64,000 nt of DNA, taken from positions 54,764,569 to 54,828,568 of the forward strand of contig NC_088776.1 in the NCBI RefSeq assembly GCF_954871325.1. Direction: 5' to 3'. The notes below the pieces were generated by a model that saw only the letters and a program-made list of their open reading frames with translations, ran no database searches and was not told the DNA's origin. This stretch comes from Gordionus sp. m RMFG-2023 (taxonomy: Eukaryota; Nematomorpha; Gordioida; Chordodea; Parachordodidae). Shown here in pieces: positions 37,186-48,500 of the stretch. The stretch's first letter is position 1, and the number at the start of each line of letters is the position of its first letter. The position numbers were made by a program, and so were the translations under genes.

Positions 37186-37274
37186 AAAAAAAAAATTTTT
37201 TTTTTATCCTGCCCCCTTTAAAGGTGCCTTCCTTACCCACATCCTCAAAAAAATTGGATACAAACTGTTCCTAT

Positions 37275-37434
37275 CCCCTCCCCGCTCTCACGTAGACGCT
37301 GGCCAGCCCATATTCTAATTTTTTTAAAATATATCGGTTAAACCACAATTATTATCTATAGAAATAAAAAATAAATGTAATATAAATTTTAATAAAATAG
37401 TCAGGCCAAAAATTTTTTGAAAAAATAAATCCGT
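37275..37434. repeat. Left half of a hAT-type repeat split by the MULE insertion
   Basis: The sequence CTGGCCAGCCCATATTC followed by T/A runs and TCAGGCCAAAAATTTT is typical of the CAGAGACCTG-family interior. It stops at the MULE end (CCGGTGTAA at 37436). The matching right half (TTTGACCTGAAAATATAAAA ... GTCTGCAGATTTCTGA) resumes at about 41194-41280 after the MULE. Confidence 0.5.
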
Positions 37435-38114
37435 GCCGGTGTAATGTTTTAAAAATACTCCATTTTTTTATATACTCCAATATTTAGTGATATTGACGTT
37501 TATGACTGACGTGCATATATTAAATATTACATTTTTAGTGATATTGACGTTTATGACTGACATATAAATATTAAATTTAGTCAATTGGCATTTATAACTG
37601 ACGTATGAATAATAAATATTACCTATGATATTTAAGGCAATTAAAAATACTCCATTTTTTTATATACTCCTATATTTAGTGATATTGACGTTTATGACTG
37701 ACGTGCATATATTAAATATTACATTTTTAGTGATATTGACGTTTATGACTGACATATAAATATTAAATATAATAAATATAGTTAATTGGCATTTATAACT
37801 GACGTATGAATAATAAATATTATTTTTTCTATGTCCTATGATATTTAAGGCAATTTTGCCTTATTCTCTTTAGAAATTATTAGATTTAATATTAAGTGTT
37901 AAAAATTTATATATTTATTTAAGGTTTAATTCGAAAATATCAAAGATTAACATATAAATCTTGCACTATCTATTATCACGTTACTGCTCAAAGTTAGAAA
38001 CAATTTTCAGAATAATTCATTAAAATCCTTTATTTAATTTGTAAATATAAAGATAAAAAAATCAATTAATAATATATGCGATATAAATAATATATGCTAT
38101 ATGCGATATAAATA

Positions 38115-38906
38115 TTAATTAAAATTAATTATGCGATCAATATGTTCGCTATGATTTATTAAATAAATATTTACATTAAATTTTTTAATATTACTTAATT
38201 TTTTAATGGGCATATAGTATGCCCATTTATAAATAGTATGTATTAAAATATTTGTCTGGAGCATAGTTGTCATTGTAACTATCTCCACCTCTGTACCATA
38301 AACGGCATTTTGAGCCATGCCCGTCCTCTCCGGCGGGGCACCTATTAAATTAAAAAATTGATTTTATCAAATCTTAAAAATGTTACCAAAAGGTCGAATG
38401 TCATCAGGCTCTAGCATTTTCGATGCTTTTTCTGGTGTCTTAACTCCATCATCTAAAAAAATATGAATATTAGATTTTTTTTATTATACCTTTTTTGTTT
38501 ATACAATTATAATCCTCTCCAACTATCGAATTTAGTATATTCATAACTAGATATTTTCAAAAAGGATTTAATATTAAATATATGAAAATATTACCCTTCA
38601 TATGATTTCTTCCGCATTAAGCTTTAGATTTTTAATAGCTGGTTCTTGAAAATTTTCATCATCATCTAAAAAAAGGAATATTATTTAATAATAAAATCCA
38701 TTGTATACCTTTTATGGTACTAGAATGAAACTTTTCACTTGACCTAGAAACTGTTTAAAGTTATTTAATAAATTTTTAAAAGTATTAACATTTTTTCTGT
38801 CCTGATTTAATTGTGTCATCTTGATAAATATATAATTAATTTTTTTTAAAACTATACCTTTTCTTGTAACATCTAAAAAATAATATTGAAAAATAAAAAA
38901 TAACAA
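38115..38906 (-). pseudogene. OTU-domain protein gene of the MULE element, 5' exons uncertain
   Basis: Several minus-strand exons can be traced, each after a TTTTTTAG-type acceptor: one reading DDENFQEPAIKNLKLNAEE (near 38665-38600), one reading DGVKTPEKASKMLEPDDIRPFG (near 38455-38390), and a last one (about 38342-38115) reading APPERTGMAQNAVYGTEVEI ... INHSEHIDRI. The final part matches the C-terminal half of OTU cysteine proteases, with the H-x-D motif at the end. The N-terminal half with the Cys loop, present in the 5.5-7.5 kb copy, is missing here. A probable accessory protease gene of the transposon, by analogy with protease-carrying MULEs in plants (inference). Confidence 0.55.
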
Positions 38907-38949
38907 AGAAAATATTTAATGAGAATTTGTGTTGATATGATTTAATGAC

Positions 38950-39385
38950 ACATATTGACGATTAAATTTAAACCCATTCATGTATAATTATATTGCTAGC
39001 AGAAATAATTAAAATAACACATTTGTATTAATGTACATTATGTATAGATATTGATAATTAATATTAAGATGGGTATTTGCTGTTTTGATAATTGAGTTTG
39101 AAATGTTTAACCATGAGTCATTATTGTTGATTTGATTCAAATTATGTAGAAAATTATTTGCTGGGGTTGGTAAATTAAGATTAGAGATATTATATTTTTT
39201 AAGGATTATAGGAGTATATTTGTTTGAGGGTTTGAAGTATGTGTGATATTTATTGTTTCTTTGTTTATAAAAAGTTGATTATTTAAAGTAGCAAAACCAA
39301 TAAGAGAATTAGTGATTTCATTACATAATTTCATGTTAAGGTCTCCTCCAATGATGATAAAGTGATTTTTATTGATATCTATAAA
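38950..39385 (-). pseudogene. Endonuclease/exonuclease/phosphatase-domain fragment (LINE or Helitron type)
   Basis: On the minus strand, 39385-39195 reads FIDINKNHFIIIGGDLNMKL ... ITHTSNPQTNILL. This resembles the G-D-x-N block of AP-like endonucleases in LINEs and in some Helitrons. After a stop, another frame stays open to about 38985 (NLPTPANNFLHNLNQ ... ISNSIIKTANTHLN). A broken remnant, probably inserted inside the MULE. No reverse transcriptase part was found, so the class is uncertain. Confidence 0.4.
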
Positions 39386-39542
39386 ATATAAAAGATTAAA
39401 TAGGCCTGTTTTCCATTCAAATAAAGATATGGCATTCCATTATTTTTTGGAGATGGCATTTTAAAGGCAAATATTTTAAATGTATCTTGAAAAAAATATA
39501 TAAAACAATTTAACATCAGCCATTTTCCCGCAGACGATTTTT

Positions 39543-40422
39543 TCATCTGGTACCAAGCATCATGCACATATTTTTAACACAAAAATATGATTCCGCCTTT
39601 ACAAGCCATAAAGCGACAATTTGAGATTGTCCATGACTATCTATTACAAGTAGAATAAACAGTGGCATACCTAGATTGTTTAATTTGTAGGTAGCATCAA
39701 TGAATATCACCTCAGGATAATATTTAAGATTATGGAGCATGCTAGCATCTTGAAAGTAAATGCCCAACAATTCACTATCATTTTCTAGGATTTCCACCAC
39801 AGCTCCATTATCTTCCCTGAGTTGATTTATTACATCAAGTAATACATTATCAGATGGCTTGTTTAATTTGGCTGAAATATTATGAATATCTCTCAGAGTC
39901 ATCATCTGACCTGAATTAAGAACATATTCTTGTATTTTCACATTATTAGCTTTAAAAGTGATAGCTTGCTCCACAATTTGTTTTTTTATTGGAGAAAGCC
40001 TTCTTTGTTTAGAGAGCATCTCATATAGTTTTTTATCTTGATTATATAAATCATGTTAGTTAAAAATCAAATAAATATGTCTAACCTAGATCATGGTTTT
40101 TATGATCTTTTACAAATGTGACAATATCTAAAGAATACACATTTAGTTTATCACACTGAAGAAAGACTGTGAACATAAAAATACATTCCTTGCGAAGACT
40201 AGATGAGGATCTTATACCTCTAGACTTATTTTTTTTCAGTCCATATTTACATATATAATAAACTCGATTATATTTATATTGAGCTATAAATGCTTTGCTA
40301 TAAGGTTCCTTTAATAAGTCTGTATTAATAAGTATGTTAAAAAAAAAATTTTTTTCATATATAGATATGGCATCGTTTAATTCATGTATAGAATTAAATT
40401 TAGTATTAAGATATAATGACAT
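39543..40422 (-). pseudogene. MULE transposase, N-terminal half (ZSWIM1/3-like family)
   Basis: Exon 1 (40422-40086) starts MSLYLNTKFNSI and has an N-terminal FLYWCH/FAR1-like DNA-binding part ending FVKDHKNHDL. A 49-nt intron (40085-40037) follows. Exon 2 (40036 to about 39543) continues DKKLYEMLSKQRRLSPIKKQ, then ...ILENDSELLGIYFQDAS, then EVIFIDATYKLNNLGMPLF and QSQIVALWLVKAESYF. The F-I-D-A-T-Y-K block is the first catalytic Asp of MULE transposases. After ALWLV the alignment is lost and the second Asp and the Glu are absent, so the copy is truncated and inactive. The phase across the intron is consistent and restores the family's H-N-H-E/D-L...L-Y motif. Confidence 0.8.
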
Positions 40423-40439
40423 AATTAAAATAAATATAT

Positions 40440-40895
40440 AAAACTATAGTGTAAAATATATTAATATGAACCTGTTTTTAAATCTTTAGCTTCTTGAATC
40501 AATGGTTAGCTTCTTGAATCAATAATAAATCTTTAGCTTCTTTTATTTTCTAAAATAAAATAAAATTTATAATGTAAAATATATTAATATGAACCTGTTT
40601 TTAAATCTTTAGCTTCTTGAATCAATGATTAGCTTCTTGAATCAATGATTAGCTTCTTGAATCAATGATAAATCTTTTCTTTTATTTTCTAAAATAAAAT
40701 AAAATTTATAATGTAAAATATATTAATATGAACCTGTATTTTTAAATCTTTAGCTTCTTAAATCAATAATAAATCTTTAGCTTCTTGAATCAATAATAAA
40801 TCTTTAGCTTCTTGAATCAATGATAAATTTGTAGCTTCTTTTATTTTCTATAATAAAATAAAATTTATAATGTAAAATATATGAATATGAACCTG
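40440..40895. repeat. Tandem array upstream of the MULE transposase
   Basis: Three to four imperfect units of about 125-150 bp. Each has TAATATGAACCTG, TTTAAATCTTTAGC and one to three copies of AGCTTCTTGAATCAATGAT, then TTTATTTTCTAAAATAAAAT. They lie between the transposase start and the right-hand terminal repeat, so they are part of the transposon's subterminal region. Confidence 0.75.
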
Positions 40896-41280
40896 TATTT
40901 ATTTTTTAAAATGGAGTTTAAAAAAGGCGCCAACGGGGCAAATATCCTTTACGACCTAAAAAATTTGACTGGAAATTCAAAAAAATCGCCTCAGCATCAT
41001 CAGCTCCAGAATAATGTTTCTTGATTGACATGAGCACTTTTTCAAAAAAATATCATTATAAAAATTACATTGATCTAAATATACTCTGATATGTAAATAC
41101 ATTATAATCGAACAATATGATCTGAAAATACTCCACAAATAAGCTTAAAGGAGTATATAAAAAAATGGAGTATTTTTAAAACGTTACACCGGAGGTTTGA
41201 CCTGAAAATATAAAATTCATGCAGGGTCAATATATATATATTTTTTTAAAATTTGAAGCGAGTCTGCAGATTTCTGATAC

Positions 41281-42503
41281 ATTTAATCATTTTTGAAAAT
41301 TCGCTTCTTTTCGCATCGACACTTTCAATTTTATAGAAATTAATATTTTCAAGTCTTTTTCTTAAAATAAAATATATTACATATTACGTCGGTTTTTACT
41401 CTCTTCTACTGTTTTTCCGAAATCGACAAAGTATGCTTTCGAAAATACAGTATGAAAGCCTCATCTTACAACAATATAAATTACAAATAAAGATAAAAAA
41501 ATAGGCGAACAGGTTTTTATATTCAGCCTATAAGGGTAATTTTTCTTAGATATTATAAAATTTTAAATTCATTTCCTTTAACAATGCTGGGAAAGATATA
41601 ATATATGAAATGCTATAGAAATATTTATGATATAATATTTTTAAAAGTTAAATTTTTATAAATACCGATGTTGACATTTGGAGGCCAATGTGGCTAAAAT
41701 GCGAATGTGTTAAAAATCTATGACCGTCAAGTCGTTAAGTATAAACGCTTATCATATTTTATTAGTATTCTTCTTTCATATCTTTTTTTTTATTTCGTCC
41801 TTTTTCCCTCTTTTTGCTCTCAATTCACATCCCACTTTCACACAACGGGGAGTGAACAGCAATGTCGACAAACGGGAGCGCTTATGTCCAGATAATGTGA
41901 ATAGTTAATTGATAATGAATCACAGAATTTCAGTCAGTGGTATAAATAAAGTCGAAATTATTGGGCGAAATTTTTTTAACTCATACTTCAGATCAATGTG
42001 CATTTTTCTGTCCTCTATGGTCTATATAAAAAAATGTTCAAGAAGAATGACATGGATTCAAATTTTTCTCCTTGATTTGATGAAGGATGAATAAAATATT
42101 TTCCTATTTTATGAGGTGTGATTCAGAAAATTAAATATATTTAGATAAAGAGTTATTCTAAATCTTCCGTTATTTTATACAATAACTTAATGAAGCATGT
42201 ATTTAGTAATTTTAATTTATTTGCACAATAAAAAAATCTTTTAAACTAAATTTATTCATTTGTATTTGAAAATGTTAAATCCAAAATAAGTATTGCTAAA
42301 CCCTACCCCAATCTATTTCCATAATTTTTTAGTTACCACCCTAAGAATATATAATATAATCTACTTTAGTTCCATAAATAGCATAAGCAACTAAAAAAAC
42401 TTCAATAATGAAATAGACCTGTCATACACATTTTCGTAGAGTGTGATCAGGAATCTTTTTTTTCACTTAAATATCATTTTTGTGAAGGCTCTTTTAAAAT
42501 ATT
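41281..42503 (+). other. Upstream region of NAA15, no gene seen
   Basis: A stretch between the transposon complex and the NAA15 ATG. It contains a less AT-rich patch at 41790-41900 (ATCCCACTTTCACACAACGG), which may be promoter or 5' UTR sequence, and a repeat block at 42310-42370 shared with 31095-31160. Overlapping short frames in the patch have no splice or homology support. Confidence 0.4.
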
Positions 42504-45500
42504 ATGTCATTGCAAGTTCAAAATAACACAACTTTGCCGTCTAAGGAACAATCTTTATTCAAAAGAGTTGTGGTATATATTTTACATATTGAAATTTAAA
42601 TAATTTTATATTTAGAAATGTTATGAACAAAAACAATATAAAAATGGGTTAAAATTTGCCAGAAGTATATTATCAAATCCTAAATACACTGAGCATGGGG
42701 GTATAAAGTAGAACGATTTGTTTAAATATTTTAAAATAATTATAGAAACCCTAGCAATGAAAGGTCTTTTGCTTAATTGTTTAGGAAAAAAAGAGGAAGC
42801 TTTACAAAATGTTCATAGAGGTCTTAAAAATGACCTTAAGAGTTATGTGTGTATCCTTTTTTAATTTAATTTTATCAAATTATACACAATTTTAATGAAA
42901 ATATTTCCTTAGCTTGAATCTATTACAATATTTTAAATCAAGGTTGGCATGTTTATGGCATGTTACAATTATTTGACAAAAAATATGAAGAGGCTATTAA
43001 ATGTTATAGAAATGCTCTTCGGATTGATCAAGTTTGTTTAAGTTATTAAATAACTGAATACATTTTTTTTCACATTTGCATTATTTTTTTTTCAAAGAGA
43101 ATTTGAATAACAAAAAGCATCATATTATATATAAGAGAATAGATAAACTTAATTAGTAATATTAAACCAGAAGAATATATATATGTATTTCATAATATTT
43201 TGCACAATTAGGAACAAGTACAGATTTTAAAAGATCTATCTAAAATTCAAATCCACATAAGGGACATAGAAGGATTCAGGGTAAGAAATATTTAATTTTT
43301 ATTATATATTGAGAAATAATAAAGCTATTTAATATAATTTTAGGTTTTATATAATATATATTTAAACAAGATTATCTATATAGAATTTATTTCCCAAATA
43401 TTTAAAATAACTAAATTAGTTTACAATCATTGAAGAAAGAAAAAATTGATTAAGCAAGATATATTTTTATATTCCTTTTAATGAAATTAATGCAAATTTA
43501 GGATTATAATAATTTTTATAGCAAAAGTATTTAAGTTACCTCTCATATTAATTTGATTTCGTATTTATATTTACATAAATGAATTGTAAAAAATAGGAAA
43601 CTAGATACAAACTATTGAAATTAAGACCTACTCAGCAAACCTCTTGGATCCACTTGGCTCTGGCAGAAAATTTTTCATCTAATTATGAAATGTGCCTGAA
43701 AATTTTATCGGAATTTGTCAATACCCAAAATGTACTTGCAATCTTATGAATTATTATCTCTCCCAGTTTACAAAATGATTACATAGACTTTTCATTTTCA
43801 TAATGGTTCTCTCTGATTTATAGAATTACGATAACATATTTTTTGAAAGGAGTTAAATATATTATCTAATCTGAATTCATTCACTCAATATTAGGGTTGG
43901 CAAAATTCTGGATTTTTTGAATTTAAATCACGATTCTAATAAAAATTTATATTTTAATTATAGAGGTACTTGAATAGATTTGAGATTAATATATCAATTT
44001 TTTACCTCAGTATAATATTATTTACAAGTATAGAGTTAATGCTTCAGGAAACCTGTTTGTCGAATAACTACATATTGATAATTCATGAGCTAATTCGATA
44101 TATTATCAAATAAAAATTCGATCATATTGTTTTTTTTAAACAAATTAGTCTATATCAGTTAGTACAAAAGAAAGTCATTCAATACTTTCTAGAACGATTG
44201 TGAAAGTCTCAGATTCAAATAAAGTGTTTAACCCAAATTAAAAAAATTAATAAAATATGGCAGTTTACAATTTTATTGTATTTCCTATTTGGTTGTCCTC
44301 ATGCATAGCTCAATTTAAAATAAGATAACATGTATAATTCTCTTAAATTTAAAGAATATTAATTATGTATCAAATTTTTGGTGTCCGCATAATCAAACAT
44401 GTTTAGAACCCTTCATCCTATATTAAAACTTACCTTTTAAATTATATTTTTATTAACCTTTTTTTTCTGAAGATAAATCAATTGTTTATTACAAAATATT
44501 ATGGTGATTTGAAATTATAAGAAAGATGAAATTATATCTATATTAATTTATAATTTTAAACATATTTAAAAAGGGTAACTCCATGACAAATCATCCAGTG
44601 AAACATTTTAAAAATGGATGAAACTTGATATGAAGGTTAAATAGATTGCATATTTTATACAAATCCAAATTATAATGCCCTAGCTCAAATATATCCTTAG
44701 TTATGGGTCCTCAAAGTTCAATGATCGCCTCTCTCTTATAACTAATCTCATAATATTTTTGGTCTAAATTAACGAATTATATATCATTATGTAGCCCTTA
44801 AAATTCTCCTTAAGAATATGCAAAAATTAATTGAAAAATATCTCCAGTGTCATTGTGTTTCCAGTAAAACAAAAAAATATTTTGAAAAGTGCCCCATTTA
44901 AAACGGTGAAACTTATAAAATATGTTTATTGACAAAAATATAAATGGGGAAAATAAGAATTTAAATTTTATTTAGTTTTTTTTTATAATTTTAGGAAGAA
45001 ATTTACTTATAAAGGGCGTTTGAAACGATAAAACCCATCAAATATGTTTATTACTAATATATATTAAGTAAAAATATTAATTGATAAAATATGAATTTAA
45101 ATTTTATTTAATTTTTATAAATTTTAGGAATAAAAATAATAATTATAAAGGGCGCTATCTATAAAGATTAAAGATAATTATAATAGATTATCTTTTTATT
45201 GAGGTATAAAAAAATGTATATTTTTAAAAATTTCTAGCGGATATAACAATTTTCTAGAAATATTAATGGTTATTTAAAATGCATATTTTTATATATAAAA
45301 TACGTTATAATTTTCTTTAAAAATAGCGCTCTCTATAATTGATTTATTTATTCCTAAATATAGAATAACAGTAAAATTTCTTATTTTCTCCATTAATATT
45401 TTAACTTAAATATTTAAATATATTGAAAATAAACATATTTAGTGAGTTTCAAAGTCTCAAATTAGGTCACAGAAGATATTTTTAAAAATAATTTTTGCAT

Positions 45501-48500
45501 TTTCTTAAAGGAATATCGAGGGTTACAAAATAATATATAATTTGTTACTTTATACAAAAAAATTTTGAGTAATTTGAGATTCGGTAAAAGAGGAAAAGGC
45601 TCTCACCGAACTTTGATAACTCGAGATACAATAGAGCTAGAGCATTAAAATTTTGATTTATATAAAATATACAATCTATTTTACCTTTGTGCCAAGTTTC
45701 ATCTATTTTAAAAAATGGTGGTCCGAAATCACTCTTATTTCAGTCGATTTATCATGGAATGACCAAAAAAAATTAAAAAAAAATGGTAAGTTTAATATTA
45801 GTTTAGGTTTAAAATTTAGAATATTTTAAATGATTTCTATATATTTTAAGAGTAGAATAATACAATTAACAATTATTTTAAAAAGTGATTTAATTTTTGT
45901 GCAACTTAGTAATTTTCTTTTAAAAAAAATAATTTTGGACTAATCTAAGTCAAGGTTATAATCGAATTCAGCAAATAAATTGCATTAAAAATATTGATTT
46001 AAAATAAAAATGGGTTTTATTAGCCAACCCTACTCAATATTGAGTATCTGAATTCATGCATACTATATTATGACAAATGTGGCTTATATGGTCACTAAAC
46101 AAAGTAAGCTGAATTTTCAACCAAATTTTAATTATCTAAACAACAAAAAATAAAAAATGAAAAAAAAATACATCTTAAAATTAGAAGAAAAGGAAAATAA
46201 CAATAACATTTGTTGTATAAATGTGAGTTAACCTAATTTCTTATGTAAACCATTTAAAATTGTTATCCACGAGGGCTGGGTGGGGCGATAATGGACGGGG
46301 CTTACCTGACATGGAATTTATTTACGATTTTTTACCGATATTGAAATGGCCTATTTGTAATGTTATATCGATGTTCCAATATGTTATGTGCATGTATAAA
46401 GAATTTACTGCCAATCTCGTGCCAATTCTGTATACACATTTATAATTAGGTTATTTCAATGTCGCACTTAAATTTATTACTTTTTTAAAATAAGTTTCCG
46501 ATTTGTAAGTTACATTTATTAAAATAAATTAAATTTACTATTACAATTAAAAAAATATATTTGAGTATACTAAAATTATTTGGTAATCCATGTTGCTGAA
46601 AATTCAGATAACCAGTGTACAATACGAGAATTCAGAACTTTTAAAATACCAAAATTTCGTGATGGTTCAAGCTGGCAAATATCAAGATGCCTTACAGCAT
46701 TTGACACTCAAAGAAAATCTGATATGTGACAAGTTTTATATCCTTGAAACAAAAGGTTTTGTAAAAAAAATTAATTTTTTTTATCAAATTTTGATTTTTT
46801 TGTAAATATTTCCTCCAGATTTTAAGATAAAATATATAAATTTATATATATATAATTTATGATTTTATAAGTTTTTAAAATGGGTTGGACATGCCAGGGC
46901 ATGGTGTACCTAGAGCCTTGTACAGGTTGCCCGAAGGCTCGGACAATTATGACTTTCCTCGAATTCGGGCTGGACTGATCCCCAATAATCATCAAAATGT
47001 CAATCAGAATCATCCATTTTTTCACTTAACGCATTTCTAGTGTTGTTAAATTACTTAACTTTGACCATCTCTATTGTAGCTTAGTTAAGCTTTTAGCCTA
47101 AAAAATCAAATTAAGCATCTAAGTTGAGTCTAAACTTGAAGATTGATTAGAATATTTCTGAATAAAAACATGGCTACGCTGTTTTATCGTTGACTAAAGT
47201 TAGGTGGTTTAACAACACTACGCATTTCACTTATTCATTTATGTTATTGAGTTACTTCTATTTAAGGTGACAATATGTGAATTAACACAATATTTAATCT
47301 CAAATTCCAATTTTTTTTTCAATCAGACTCGGGTTGTTCTGGAACAAAAAAAATCTGTACTGAGATAGGGCTCGGACACAGAATTTTTTAAAATTCGGCC
47401 AGGTCACGAAAAAATCACGTGTTTTGGATTAGATCTGAATTGTATACTTCTTATTTTTTTCCTCCAATTTATTTTTTACTCACTATTCATCAGTAAATAT
47501 ATTTGTGACAATGGCGTCACTAGCTCCGGCCACCAAGGGTTGCTCAAGATTTTTTTTTAAAAAAATACTACGCAAATTAGGGCTACTAAGCATCCCTTTA
47601 TCCTTACTTACTGACACCTACCTTATTTGTGACAAAATATATAATTAAAAATTTTTTTTAAAAAAAAGCGGATTTATTATGTAAATTGAACAAACCGGAA
47701 GAAGGCATCCTGGTGTATTGGAATCTTGTGACTCGAAATCAAGAAAATTTATCCTATTACCAAGGTATCGAAAATGGCTTACGTATCAAATTAGGACAAA
47801 GTAAGTTTTGTTTTTGAATTATTCAAAAATTGTTTCGTTTTTATTTTTTTTCTTTACACTTTATCTTATTAATCATGATTGAGGAGAAGACTAATATTAT
47901 CTAATCAATGGATCTTATACCCATACTAATCCAATCCTCTGGAAAATATTTTCCCCCCTCCTATAGAAATAGCAACATTTGTATTTACCCCCTCCCTCTC
48001 TACTACTGACTATCCACTATTATTAGGTAGTTCTTCTTCTTCTTCTTGGATTGAGTTTTAATACTCTTTAAGTTTGAGATTAGTTTTGGAAAAACTATAT
48101 TATACATTTTAAAATTGCATGGTGTTATTCCAAACATGTGTAATATCTTTTGAATGTTAACACTTACGTCAAAATTAAAAGATTAATATTTTTTTTCCCT
48201 AACATGATCAACCCATTTATCATCCTTTCCTTTATACAATGACAAAGACATTGATTTATATAACTCTTATAATTGATTGACATTTTTATACATTATTTTA
48301 ATTTCATATGGAAAGTAAGTGCGAGGTAAAAAAAAACATTCCAAGGAAGAAAAACTTTTTTAATTTTATTCTTTAATAATGAACTAATGAAGTTGGAATG
48401 TCTATTTTATTTTTAAATGTTGAATGCAAGAATATATTTTATTTCATTCATTTTGGAATGGAATTTTTTTTTAAAAAATTTTTGCTATAATCTATTTCAT

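Larger units (their letters stand above)
37435..41193 (-). mobile_element. Mutator-like element with 43-bp TIRs, MULE transposase and OTU protease genes
   Basis: Both ends read inward CCGGTGTAAYGTTTTAAAAA and on through TACTCC; the 43-bp repeats differ at one position. Subterminal left repeats (TTAGTGATATTGACGTTTAT) are tandemly duplicated in a roughly 200-bp unit, 37450-37853. Genes on the minus strand: a transposase N-terminal half (40422-39543) and an OTU-domain protein (about 38900-38115). A LINE/Helitron-like endonuclease fragment lies between them, and tandem repeats lie upstream of the transposase. Defective: the transposase lacks its C-terminal catalytic part and the OTU gene lacks its catalytic-Cys exon. 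Inserted into an older hAT-type repeat. No clear target duplication found. Confidence 0.85.

Noticed and set aside
40440-40895. CRISPR-like regularly spaced repeats
   Set aside because: Units are imperfect, 125-150 bp, without short constant repeats and unique spacers; an ordinary tandem array inside a eukaryotic transposon.
41707-42094. Three short plus-strand frames upstream of NAA15
   Set aside because: They overlap each other, contain low-complexity Phe/Ser stretches, and have no splice or homology support; more likely promoter or UTR sequence.
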